22,648 bases of DNA from Priapulus caudatus (taxonomy: Eukaryota > Priapulida > Priapulimorpha > Priapulimorphida > Priapulidae). The first letter of the stretch is position 1, and the number at the start of each line of letters is the position of its first letter. Positions 1 to 9,316 of the stretch are shown piece by piece. The DNA lies in assembly GCF_000485595.1 (NCBI RefSeq), contig NW_014577343.1, positions 187,462-210,109 on the forward strand. Direction: 5' to 3'. The position numbers were made by a program, and so were the translations under genes. The notes beneath the pieces were generated by a model that was given only the letters and a program-made list of their open reading frames with translations, was not told the origin of the DNA and ran no database searches.

Positions 1-430
1 TCCATCTTTCTTTTCCTCCTCTCTCTCTTCTTCCTCGTTTCTTTCCTTCTGTTCTCTGTTTTCCCTTTCTTTTTCTCTTTTCACCCCTCCTTCTCTCTTT
101 CCCTTCTCTTCTCTCATCTTCCTTTCTCTTTTCGTTCTTCCTTTTTTTTCCTTCTTCTTTTTTCCTTTTTTCCTCTTCTTTCCTGTCTCCTTTTCTTTTT
201 GTTTCTTTTCTTTTTTCTTCTATTCTATTCTCTTTTTCCTCTTTTTTCTTAATGACTCGATTTCATCATCATTTCTTATATCATTTTTTCAACATTCTTC
301 TCCTCTTCTTCTTCTTATCCACTTAATGTTCTATGTGGTTATCCCTTTCTTTATCCCTTTTTTCCTCTCCTCTGCGTCTTTCTCGTCCCCTTTTCCTTCC
401 CCCTTTTCCTTCTTCTTCTCTCTCCCTGAA
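1..430. repeat. Polypyrimidine low-complexity tract
   Basis: The plus strand is almost entirely C and T, with runs such as TTCCTCCTCTCTCTCTTC, broken by a short mixed stretch near 250-330. No single repeat unit dominates, so this is a degenerate pyrimidine tract rather than a clean microsatellite. It continues off the left edge. Open frames here are artefacts of composition. Such tracts can adopt triplex (H-DNA) structures; whether this one does is inference. Confidence 0.85.
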
Positions 431-2438
431 TTGATAAGAACAGTAATCGAAGGTTTAGAATGAAATAAGACACGGGCACGCAGCACACGTTTCTGCAACG
501 CGTCAAAAAGAACAGCGAGTTCTCTTCTCATACAATGCTGATATTGTGATAGAATATAACACTTCAGAGGGGTTGTACGCGATACGGGCTCGCGGCCGAT
601 CACCACACCCACCCATCTCCTTACCATCCCCACCACCCCACCGTGGCCAGAGTCAATCGTATATTTATGGCAAAGTGTCAGATAGCAGTGTTGATATTAC
701 CTGTTAGCGAGCTCGGGTAATTTTTTCACGAAAAAGATATGACTGCGCAAAAAATCTCACGGGTCTGAGTTGACGCGTCATAAACTTACTCTACTTTGTA
801 GCCAATCTCTTAAAGAGTAACGAAAATAACCGTATAACGCGCGCGCGTTATGTGTTTATGGTGAGTTTATATGTGATTGGCCTATACACAGAAATTTGCT
901 AAGTTATACACACACACGTTGCCACATTTATCTTGATATGCATTTTTTTTTTCGTTTTGACCTTTTCTACGTTATCTAATTTGTGTTGTTCTTCGTCAAA
1001 ACATTGCTATTTCTAGACACACAAGCTGAAACAATGTTTTCAATTGCTATCACATCTTTTAAGGTTTAAATTTGGAGAGAAAATAGCATCGCGTATCTGC
1101 ACTTTCCCACATGTGATTGCCATTTTCTATTTACGTCGCAATTTATCATTAAAACCCACAAACACCATCAACTGTACAGAACTTTATTTATTGGGGAAAT
1201 GTAATATGAATTGTGCAGTGGAACCTGAGAATGTATGTTAATAGGTTCCTAGCAAAATCCCACTATTCTGTGCATTACATATTCATGTGCCATATATGAT
1301 TTTGCATCGGGCATATATTTTTATCAGAAGTCTATATTATAATATATCCTACACTCCAGATTTTATGACCCAGGGCGTATTCATTAAGCATAGCCTCAGG
1401 TGCTTCTCAAGGCTCCGCGGGCATGCTATTTTAAATTAGCGTGTCTTTCTCTCACGGATCCGTTTACACGTGCGTACCTGACCGACTATGCGAGCGTCGA
1501 GTCTAAGACTGTCGTCGCGCTTCATACCTGGCAGCCTGCTCGGATGCGGTTCGATTAGTGAGTACTGCGCCTGGCGGAGTCACGCTGCAACTCTTTCTCG
1601 TTGAATTCTCACTGCGGTAAGTTCATCCGATCTTGTCCGCATAAATACAGCACGATGGTAGGATTATATCGTCTATTCGTGCAGTGGTATGTAATAATAT
1701 ACAGCAGCGTGTTTTATTGTGCGAAAGATTACTCGTTGATTTATAGGAGCTAGGTGAAGCGTTGATAGGAATCTCGATTATCGGCGAAAACGCTCTGCGT
1801 TCTGCGGTACGTCTGCGGCACGGACTGCGTTGTTCAATGCCGCACTCGTTGCTCCGCAGAGTACATTGCTCCTTTCTATGGCACCTGATTTCACGTTAGC
1901 CAACCTCGTCGTCATCGAGCGCAGGTGCGAGAATTACCAACAACTTTATGTCACCGCGACAGTGACCCAACACAGGTGCGAATCGAATAGCGTTCCTGAC
2001 TACAGTAACTATGGTACCTTGTGATTGCTCATGCTGGACGCCTCGACTGCGTGACGTTAATATACACCGCGCCAAAACTGGTGCGAATAATCACGTTGGC
2101 GCGAAGTTTGATGTTTCATTACATATTGGGACAGTGGGAAAATCACCGGTTAAGTCTTGAGCTTCCACAGCCAGAAAGCTACAATTTTGTGGAAATCGTG
2201 AACAAATTTATAAGTATCACATTAGAATGTTGACGCATTTATTGTGCGCTCATAGCTCTAGTACTGCTGATAGGTCTTAGGTTCCCTGGGTTACTGCCGA
2301 ACTATGCTTAGTACTATAGCCGCGCCGCGGATACCTGCGGAGCTAGCCGCGGTCTAAATAGATAGGCTATGCCGGAACGTACCTGGGTCACGGATTCGGT
2401 ATACCGGAAACGTACCCTGGTAAGCTATCTGATATGTT
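431..2438. other. No supportable gene
   Basis: Mixed-composition DNA with only short open frames (up to about 70 codons) and no recognisable protein family. A strong-looking 5' splice donor (CTGCG|GTAAGTTC) lies at about 1614, just after a GC-richer stretch (1380-1613), so a noncoding first exon on the plus strand is possible. I found no partner exon. From about 2245 the base composition turns GC-rich, with repeated short words such as CTCTAGTACT (also near 2580). Confidence 0.5.
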
Positions 2439-2456
2439 TTAGGGTTAGGGTTAGGG
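2439..2456 (+). repeat. Interstitial telomere-like repeat (TTAGGG)3
   Basis: Three uninterrupted TTAGGG units sit inside a GC-rich island (about 2245-2640). TTAGGG is the telomere repeat of most metazoans outside insects and nematodes. Three units are too few to prove telomeric origin, and chance or use as a transposon end is possible. Confidence 0.6.
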
Positions 2457-2910
2457 GAGTAGGGTAGGCGACTCTCGACTCGTTAGTGGAGTAGCGAGTA
2501 CGGTCGCCTATTAGATAGTACAGGGGTCCGGACCGTCCCAGCGGTACGGTTCGGGTACCAGGGAGACATAGACCTGCAGCTCTAGTACTATAACTTGTTG
2601 CCCAATTTGGCCTGGCAGTACTTAATCCCTCCACAAGTTACCTCTGGCGGTGACGGATGGGTAGGCGTGCATGCGTGTAACGCTTTTGCTAGGATTAGTT
2701 AGTCAGTCCTTGTCTGTTCGTGCAGGTCGCGTCACGGTGTGTTCCGTTGATCATGTGTCGGGATGCCGGTCGGGTCGATGAGGTTTTATAGGAGATTGAC
2801 ACGTTAGGCAGACTTGGTTTAGGTAGGACAGATAATTGCTTACTGGGACGGCGGCCAACGTTGTTAGATGTTAATATGGGCGGCGTTGACTTGTGATATT
2901 TAGAACATGA
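2457..2910. other. No supportable gene
   Basis: The first part continues the GC-rich stretch around the telomere-like tract, and the second is ordinary mixed sequence. The longest open frame (minus strand, 2425-2634) has no recognisable motif and its composition is atypical of a protein. I see no RNA gene or promoter. Confidence 0.5.
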
Positions 2911-2995
2911 TGATAAATCTGAAACGGTATACGTAAGAATGAAGCAATTATGTTAAAATAAAGCTCAATTAGGATTTGTCGAAATTCTAATTATG
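2911..2995 (+). repeat. Dispersed repeat, copy 1
   Basis: This segment aligns in the same orientation with 6766-6850. It begins TGATAAATC and contains an identical stretch of about 20 bases beginning CTCAATTAGG, with looser similarity between. A shared word, TTAGGTAGGACA, precedes both copies (near 2819 and 6499) at different distances, so both may be remnants of one transposable-element family with internal length changes. No coding capacity is visible. Confidence 0.6.
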
Positions 2996-3130
2996 TAGCG
3001 GCACTTTATACACAAAGTACACAAGATCCTATCAGATTTTTACGGTGCTATCAGAAGATTGTTGTCAGGCGTTGCTGAGATGGCGCGTACGTTCACTCGC
3101 AAGACTTCGGCGCTTCATATTATTTAGCAT

Positions 3131-3215
3131 TATATATATACGTATATGCAATTTATATATACGGCATATGTATATATATATATTATATATATATATATAT
3201 ATTATATATTATACT
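3131..3215. repeat. AT-rich (TA)n microsatellite
   Basis: Imperfect TATATA tract interrupted by CGTATATG-like words. The 100-codon frame running through it, rich in Tyr and Ile, is a product of the simple repeat. Confidence 0.85.
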
Positions 3216-4655
3216 ATTATTCATTATTCATGCAGCGTGGGGCTGGTGAGTTGCAGCGAGAACAATGTTTTCTCGCGCATAAACAATGTATCAATTTATA
3301 GTAGACAGACTCTTTGTATTGGGCGTGCTCAAGCTGGTTTCGCATGATAATAGTTTTCGTAGTCCATATTCTGTTATCTACAATCAGGGTGAATAGAAAT
3401 CAGTTATGTTTTTTCTTCCTCCTGATACAATGTGGAAACGCGTTCGCTTTTATAGGCTTACAGCGTGCAGCACGCTATTTATGGCATTGCTGGCGACGGG
3501 GGCTCGTCGGGAAACTGGAACATTGTTGCACATAGAGATCGTGGTACTTTAGTAGGGGGCGAATGCTCACGATACTATGGACGAAAAGACCAATATGTAA
3601 ATTCATTCTAAAGTAGATGTGAGAACTATATAACAAAATCATTACCGTTATTATCGTATATTTATAGTATTACCTATTTTTCAGCACTATCAGTCTCTGT
3701 CGTGAATCCCCGAGTATCTGCAAAAGACATAGTTGGATAGGAAGTTATGTATTTAAGTTATGGAGAACTGATCACTAGTTTTAACAAGGTAAATCTCTTC
3801 CCATATTTCTGTTAATACATACAAGACGCTTATTAATCCCTCCCGATGCTCCTAAGCGTGAGTATGAATAAAATTAGGCGTGCATCTAAAGTATTTGCTA
3901 TGACAGTGTTCTTATGGGCGAGCCTCTGGATGGGAGCGTTGCACACATAGTTTTTAATGAGAAATTAAAACAATCTTATAGAGGTAAATAATCGAAAAAA
4001 GGAATAATAAGGGAACAAACTATTTTTAGCCTCGCATTATCAGCGTTATTATTTCTTAAAGCGCTAGAAAAGTAAGCGCTTCGTCATTACTCAGTAATGT
4101 CACAAATTGACAGTTGCTCCCGTGCGATTTGCTCAAGCTACGGTCTATGTGCGTGAAGTTATATGTGTCTGTGAGCTTGTTGCGTTGGAGGACTAGAAGC
4201 GAATCGTGCGTGCGTCGTGCGTGCGGTCGTTGTGCATAATCTGCGTTCATGTAGAGTGATGGTATAGGGACGAGACGTATTGCGGTGGTGACCGAATATG
4301 TAAATCTTCATTTCAAGGATTTCAATTAATGTCCTTCAAATCAAGCAAAATTTATGATTGGCCAGACTATACAACGCGTTCACACGTACGGACTACGCAT
4401 AGCAGAGCATGATATATCGAGGAGGAATAAGATAGATCTAATATATCATATCTATTATTATTCACTCCTGATTTATAGAGCTATAATACAGATTATTAGA
4501 TGTATGTTTAGCTCGTGATAATGGCATACCTGTATAGTAATACTGGCCGTCTATGTAAGTATGCTTTGCAGGAAAAAACGTTAATCCGTTTCGCCATTGC
4601 TACCTGGTAATAATTGAGATGGCGTTCTTGGCGACAAATTTCAGTCAATCGGTAT
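3216..4655. other. No supportable gene
   Basis: Mixed AT-rich sequence without a convincing gene on either strand. Open frames do not exceed about 75 codons and show no family motif. Around 4372-4400 there is a short motif (CGCGTTCACACGTAC) that resembles words repeated within the large palindrome starting near 4660, so related mobile DNA may begin here. Confidence 0.5.
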
Positions 4656-4916
4656 GTCGCGAACGCGTACCTAATAGCGCGTTCACAACGTACCGTAAAA
4701 CGCAGTTGTTTCGAGCGGTATCTTACGGACTCCGTCGATACGCGTATAGGCGTGACCTTGAGGTTAAACAGCGTTCACACGTAGTTTGGATGTACGTAAC
4801 GTGCGTTTATAGCGGCGCATAGGGTGAAAGAAATCAACAAATTCGGTATAGGTTCGTGGCTTTTGGCTATACTCTCTTCTCTTTCTGGTCCGCATCTCTG
4901 TGTTGCGCGCGCTCCT

Positions 4917-4931
4917 TCTTCTCTCTCTCTC

Positions 4932-4969
<38 letters not shown>

Positions 4970-5139
4970 GCTCTCTCTCTTCTCTCTCCCTATTCTATGC
5001 GTCCCTCACCTCTCTGTCCTGTCTCTCTCCCTCTATGTGTCTCAACTCTCTCACTCCCCTCTCTCTGAACTCATATGCGTATCCTCTGTCTCTCTGTCTT
5101 TTCTTTCTGCACTGCTCTCTCTCTCACTTCTCTTCTCTG

Positions 5140-5170
<31 letters not shown>
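4917..5170 (+). repeat. (CT)n tract, left arm of the palindrome
   Basis: Long runs of alternating C and T with interruptions (for example TATTCTATGCGTCCCTCACC near 4990). It mirrors the (GA)n tract at 5577-5800 as part of the inverted repeat. All three forward frames stay open for 70 to 126 codons here, which reflects the repeat and not genes. Confidence 0.9.
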
Positions 5171-5172
<2 letters not shown>

Positions 5173-5576
5173 GCCCACAAAGCGTGACGCGTATACGCGT
5201 ATAGCTATAGCCGGTCGTTCACAAGTCCGCTATACGCGTATAGCTATACGAAGTACGTAGGAAACGCACTCATTTTGTCAGAATAGTGATACGCGTTTCG
5301 AACTGAGTATAGCTATACGTGGTCGTTCAGACGAGGGAAATTTATCGCGAGTACGTACGAAACTCTGTTTCGTATGCGTACGAACCGTGGATTTTGCTAC
5401 GTGTGAACGCGCTATACGTATAATCATGCGTGTATGCGCGCTCATGAGTATACTACGCGTATCAATATTCTGACAAATGAGTGCTTTTCCTACGGCTTCG
5501 CTTATAGCTATACGCGTATAGCGGACGTGTGAACGACCGGCTATAGCTATACGCGTTACGCGTCACGCTTTGTCGG

Positions 5577-5800
5577 TGCGAGAGAGAGGGAGAGAAGCTG
5601 GGAGAGAGAGAGAGAGGAGAGAGAGGGAGAGAGAGAGAGAGAGAGGAGAGAAGAAAGACAGAGAGACAGAGGAGACGCATAGAGGGTTTAGAGAGAGGGA
5701 GGAGAGGTTGGAACATTATGAGGAGAGAGAGAGGCAGGGAGAGAGGGGAGCATAGAGATAGGAGAGAGGGAGACGCAGAGAGATAGGGAGATGAGAGAGG
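5577..5800 (+). repeat. (GA)n tract, right arm of the palindrome
   Basis: Runs of GAGAGA with interruptions including GACGCATAGAGGG, the counterpart of a CCCTC..GCGT word in the left arm. It is the inverted partner of the (CT)n tract at 4917-5170. Confidence 0.9.
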
Positions 5801-5977
5801 GGAAATCGGGAGTAAATCTATCGTTTCTTTTCGCTATGCGCCAGCCTATACGCGACGTAGTACATTCCAAACTAGTGTGAACGTGGTAACTCACGTCCGG
5901 CTATACGCGTATCTTACGGAGAGTCCGGAGATACGGTCGAAACTGCGTTTTACCGGTAACGTCGGTGAACGCGCTAT

Positions 5978-6395
5978 TAGTACACGCGCGTGTGTATGTC
6001 CACGCTTTACGTCTAGACGTATGCGTGTATGTGCGCGCATGAGTGTATGTACACGCGCGGGTGTATGTCCACGCTTACGTCTAGACGTATGCGTGTATGT
6101 GCGCGCATGAGTGTATGTACACGCGCGTGTGTATGTGCACGCTTACGTCTAGACGTATGCGTGTATGTGCGCTTATGAGTATACTATGTATACGCGCGTG
6201 TGTATGTGCACGCTTACGTCTAGACGTATGCGTGTATGTGCGCTCATGAGTGTATGTACACGCGCGTGTGTATGTGCACGCTTACGTCTAGACGTATGCG
6301 TGTATGTGCGCTCATGAGTGTATGTACACGCGCGTGTGTATGTGCACGCTTACGTCTAGACGTATGCGTGTATGTGCGCGCATGCACACGCGCGA
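5978..6395 (+). repeat. 68-bp satellite, six tandem copies
   Basis: The word GTCTAGACGT recurs at 6011, 6079, 6147, 6218, 6286 and 6354, giving periods of 68, 68, 71, 68 and 68 bp. Most units contain TACGTCTAGACGTA, a perfect 14-bp palindrome, together with an ACACGCGCGTGT-type dyad and alternating purine-pyrimidine stretches. The array abuts the right end of the 4660-5990 palindrome. Part of a unit (GCGTGTATGCGCGCTCATGAGTATACTACGCG-like) also occurs inside the palindrome near 5427, so the two are probably parts of one mobile unit. The array carries no gene. Confidence 0.9.
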
Positions 6396-6765
6396 GATGA
6401 ACGTGCGCGCGTTTAGTTAGAATTGTTAAATATCCTATCTCAGCGATTCACGTCGCTGTTCAATTCGTTGATCATTTTTGCGATAGAATTGCTATAATTT
6501 AGGTAGGACAGCGCAATTTACTTCCAATCTCAATTTTTAGCAGATAGCGCTGATGAAATGACATTGTCCATATACATTTATCGCTTTTACATATATCTTT
6601 TTACATATATTTATCGACTATACATTAAATGTCTTTCTATCGAACGTGTATTTTTCAAGCTTGCTTTGCACTGAATAATATTTTTCGCATTGTATTATGC
6701 ATGTTCATAATAAATATCACTACTAGTTCTCGGACAACCAAATACTAAATATGCTGAAGTACTAA
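6396..6765. other. No supportable gene
   Basis: AT-rich sequence following the satellite. It has no open frame of note and no RNA gene signal. TTAGGTAGGACA at about 6499 also occurs near 2819. Confidence 0.5.
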
Positions 6766-6850
6766 TGATAAATCCGAGCGTTGTGTACAAATAAAAGCAA
6801 TTAAATTAAAAATAACCCTCAATTAGGATTTGTCGAAATTACATGTAATT
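6766..6850 (+). repeat. Dispersed repeat, copy 2
   Basis: Counterpart of 2911-2995 in the same orientation, sharing TGATAAATC at the start and a block running from CTCAATTAGG to CGAAATT near the end. It lies just upstream of the palindrome at 6910. Confidence 0.6.
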
Positions 6851-6909
6851 AATGTGTTTTTTTGCAAAATCTTATTAATATTTGTTTTTTCCTGTCTTCA
6901 TGCAGTCAA

Positions 6910-6949
6910 AGAGCTTATAACGATCATTATAATGATCATTATAAGCTCT
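6910..6949. repeat. 40-bp near-perfect palindrome
   Basis: Two 20-bp arms read AGAGCTTATAA...TTATAAGCTCT and are self-complementary apart from one mismatched pair (a C opposite an A). There is no loop, so it would extrude as a cruciform. It contains two TGATCA/CGATCA words around a central TTATAA. Confidence 0.85.
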
Positions 6950-7601
6950 GATGCAGTGCATGGATTGTTATATATATATATTTTTCATAAATCGTTCTCC
7001 GACGCGTTACTGATATTCCCAGATGAGGGATGTACCTCCTCTGAGGGTGGATTGGTGATGGTGTTGGTTAGGGTGAGTGGTTTAGCCCCCTGCCCCTCAT
7101 GATACCAGGCTCTTTACTTTTTACTTTATTTTCATTTTTTTTAAGTCATCTAAAGTTGGTTGGCGCTTACGGCGGGTCTTCTACTTGAACAGCTCTCCGT
7201 AGCATCCCGAGATCGTAATCAGTTGCTCTTGAAATAAGAATTAACATGTAAATGGAATATACTAGAGACGCGATGGACTGCTTGCAGAAACATGCAAATT
7301 TCATCAACATGTGCGTGTGTAGATCCAACTTTTTGATGAGACAGATGCCGACGTGTTAGCAGCAGGCTGCATATTTGTTAAAATTTATTTACGGCGACTA
7401 AACACGCCACTTTCTGAGTAGAAAAGCGCATTCATTCTTTCATCAGATTAGGTATAAGAGCGAATTTTCGTGATAATATACAAATTACGTATATGCAAAT
7501 TTACGTAACCCGAATTATCGTAACGCGAGGCATTACTGTAGGTTCGTGCATAAATAAGTTCGTAGTCTGCATGTTTATATTTCTTGCATTTACTTCCGCA
7601 G
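6950..7601. other. No supportable gene
   Basis: Mixed sequence. Short open frames without motifs occur at 6830-7102 and 7493-7783 on the plus strand. The interval ends in a pyrimidine-rich stretch (ATATTTCTTGCATTTACTTC) that runs into the candidate splice acceptor described in the next entry. Confidence 0.45.
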
Positions 7602-7787
7602 CAGCATCCTTTTCCTCAGGCGCTCGCAGTCCCGATCGTCGTCATTGTCATCATCATTTTCCTCAGCATTCCAATTATAGACATCCTGTCTCTCGGATGT
7701 CCAGCGTCGTACTCGTCAGCATTACGAATCTCTTCTCATCTAAATCCTCCGCACGAATACGACGATATACGAAAATATTATAAATGA
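7602..7787 (+). CDS. Candidate terminal exon with one membrane segment (hypothetical)
   Basis: A good 3' splice acceptor (TTTACTTCCGCAG, with a second CAG directly after, a NAGNAG arrangement) precedes an open frame of 61 codons ending in TGA. The reading begins QHPFPQALAVPIVVIV. It continues as an uninterrupted hydrophobic stretch of about 22 residues rich in Ile and Val (approximately residues 8-30), then a short polar tail ending HEYDDIRKYYK. That pattern would suit the last exon of a single-pass membrane protein. Against it, the hydrophobic run comes partly from a GTCATCATC trinucleotide-like stretch, no upstream exon was found, and no internal donor links it to the gene at 9317. The product family is not recognised and the call is weak. 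Confidence 0.25.
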   Translation, partial: QHPFPQALAVPIVVIVIIIFLSIPIIDILSLGCPASYSSALRISSHLNPPHEYDDIRKYYK

Positions 7788-8809
7788 TACGATCTTTGGA
7801 TGTTTTTTTTCCGTCGGCGACCATGCCGACGCATTATTGTCGTCGTCGTCGGCGGTAATACGTGCGTGTAGTCGACGGTCGGTCGTTGTGTCTCCCACAT
7901 ACGTAATGACTGTGCAGCGAAATACTCGATCTGACGACGTTCTCCTCGTATAGGTTATACATTAGATATCGTCGGTGATCAATATCAAGAATTCCTATCG
8001 TTGTCCCCCTCCCCTCACGGAGTGCTGACTGTAGCTACTACATGCGGCAGATATGACGAAGGTCGTCACCATTTGAATGCGGCGGTCGAAAGTACACGGG
8101 AAAAGTGTACTCACTTATCGGCGTGCGCGCTCAATGCCGTTCATAACAGCCTATCCAGTTGTACACGAGCCGGTCCATAACCTTCTAGCCTGTCAGCAGA
8201 TAGCAATTTGGCGAGCCACATATCTCCTATTAGGTTTCCGCCTAATCGATATAGCTATCGATTCCCATACTGACTGTTTACCGAAACCCGTGGACTGCTT
8301 CGTGTCCAAAAATGCCCGTCTCGCGTACGTTCTCAAGTAAAACTTCGTTGCCGCGACTGGTACTTATGTCAATGCAGCGAGTTATGTATTCTCACTCATT
8401 TTACCGCTGAATCAACGTTTTTTTTGTTGGCCCGCGCTGTGTTATTTGCGTACGATTACACTAGCTGCTGTTGTTATACACACATCTGCAAGCAATGGCC
8501 ACCTGCATTATACAAATATTAATTGTGAGTCACGTTCTGTTTCTTGTGAATCATGTTTCTGCGAATACATGCAACGTGATTCGAATAGTCTCCACACGAG
8601 GCTTTCTAATAGTCGTAACCGTATTCGGATAAAAGGTAGAGACCATATTATTATTCAGCGCGGCATGGTCTCTATCTCGATGGTGTGTACTTCCGCTTTC
8701 AATATTGTATACCGCAGTTTCTCCTGAGATACTGTCCTCCCACAGTCCTGTCATTACAATAAACTGTAACCATGCAACTTATTACCATAATACTCATGTA
8801 CTTTAATAC

Positions 8810-8812
<3 letters not shown>
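7788..8812. other. No supportable gene
   Basis: Two plus-strand frames of about 90 codons (8077-8340, and one at 8446-8727 beginning at a non-ATG codon) have no recognisable domain, no strong start context and no convincing splice sites. I could not call them genes. No RNA gene is seen. Confidence 0.45.

Positions 8813-8847
<35 letters not shown>
8813..8847. repeat. (TA)n microsatellite
   Basis: Uninterrupted TA dinucleotides of about 17 units, directly abutting the first unit of the 79-bp tandem repeat. Confidence 0.95.
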
Positions 8848-8850
<3 letters not shown>

Positions 8851-9050
8851 GTTTGGTTTTACTCTTGTAGTTTGTGGGTATAAAAGTGGACAGGGGGCTT
8901 GGGTGTGCCCCGGGGGTATGCACAACGTAGTTTGGTTTTACTGTTGTAGTTTGTGGGTATAAAAGTGGACAGGGGGCTTGGGTATGTACTACGTAAATCA
9001 GTTACACTGTGTTAGTTTGTGAATATGATAGTAAACTGGACTTGTGTAGG
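8848..9050 (+). repeat. Three-copy tandem repeat, about 79-bp unit
   Basis: Copy 1 starts at 8848 and copy 2 at 8927. Both read GTAGTTTGGTTTTACT and share a long identical block that includes GGGTATAAAAGTGGACAGGG. A third, clearly degenerate copy starts near 8993 (GTAAATCAGTTACACTGTG, then TTAGTTTGTGAATAT). Copies 1 and 2 each carry a TATAAAAG word that could act as a TATA box, but I see no exon placed to use it. The block lies about 270 bp upstream of the plus-strand gene at 9317. Confidence 0.85.
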
Positions 9051-9316
9051 GCAAGGCTAAAATATCTCAAACAGTTGATGCCATTCTAGCAAGAAATGAC
9101 TAGAATCGAATTATTCGATTTATTTATAAGACCCAACAACATTATTCCCCGATTCCCCTCTGTATGCAACTTCCCTCCGTTTATAGCAACTTTCCCTTCA
9201 TTATCCGGAAGAGAGCCTAGATAGGTGCGCACTGCAGTCATGCACAGTATAGCCCATGCGGCTGGCAGTTGCTAGACTATAGTCAGTTGTTCTGAACGCC
9301 ATTAATTCTCGCACAG

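Larger units (their letters stand above)
4660..5990. mobile_element. Giant imperfect palindrome (foldback-type element)
   Basis: The left half (about 4660-5363) and the reverse complement of the right half (about 5365-5990) align over most of their length. Matching landmarks are CTAATAGCGCGTTCAC (4668 onward) with GTGAACGCGCTATTAG (near 5967-5982), the GGCGCATAG segment beside each purine/pyrimidine tract, AAAGCGTGACGCG (near 5178) with CGCGTCACGCTTT (near 5560), and an apex where GTACGAAAC-type words flank a 3-bp centre. The (CT)n tract on the left is therefore the partner of the (GA)n tract on the right. Words of the form CGTTCACA/TGTGAACG recur through both arms, as subterminal motifs do in foldback or MITE-like elements. 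It has no coding capacity; the Ser/Leu-rich and Arg/Glu-rich frames are repeat artefacts. The exact ends and any target duplication are not resolved. Confidence 0.75.

Noticed and set aside
1540-1575. tRNA-like B box (GGTTCGATTAG)
   Set aside because: The consensus CC at the end is missing and no A box or cloverleaf could be found around it.
4824-5260. Ser/Leu-rich open frames of up to 126 codons
   Set aside because: They come from a (CT)n tract read in every frame and belong to the palindrome.
5570-5755. Arg/Glu-rich frame in the (GA)n tract
   Set aside because: Simple-repeat translation, mirror of the (CT)n tract.
5978-6395. CRISPR-like regular array
   Set aside because: The units are contiguous 68-bp tandem copies with no unique spacers, in a eukaryotic context.
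8077-8727. Two plus-strand frames of 87 and 93 codons
   Set aside because: No family motif; the second starts at a non-ATG codon. Lengths are within chance for the base composition and no splice sites support them.
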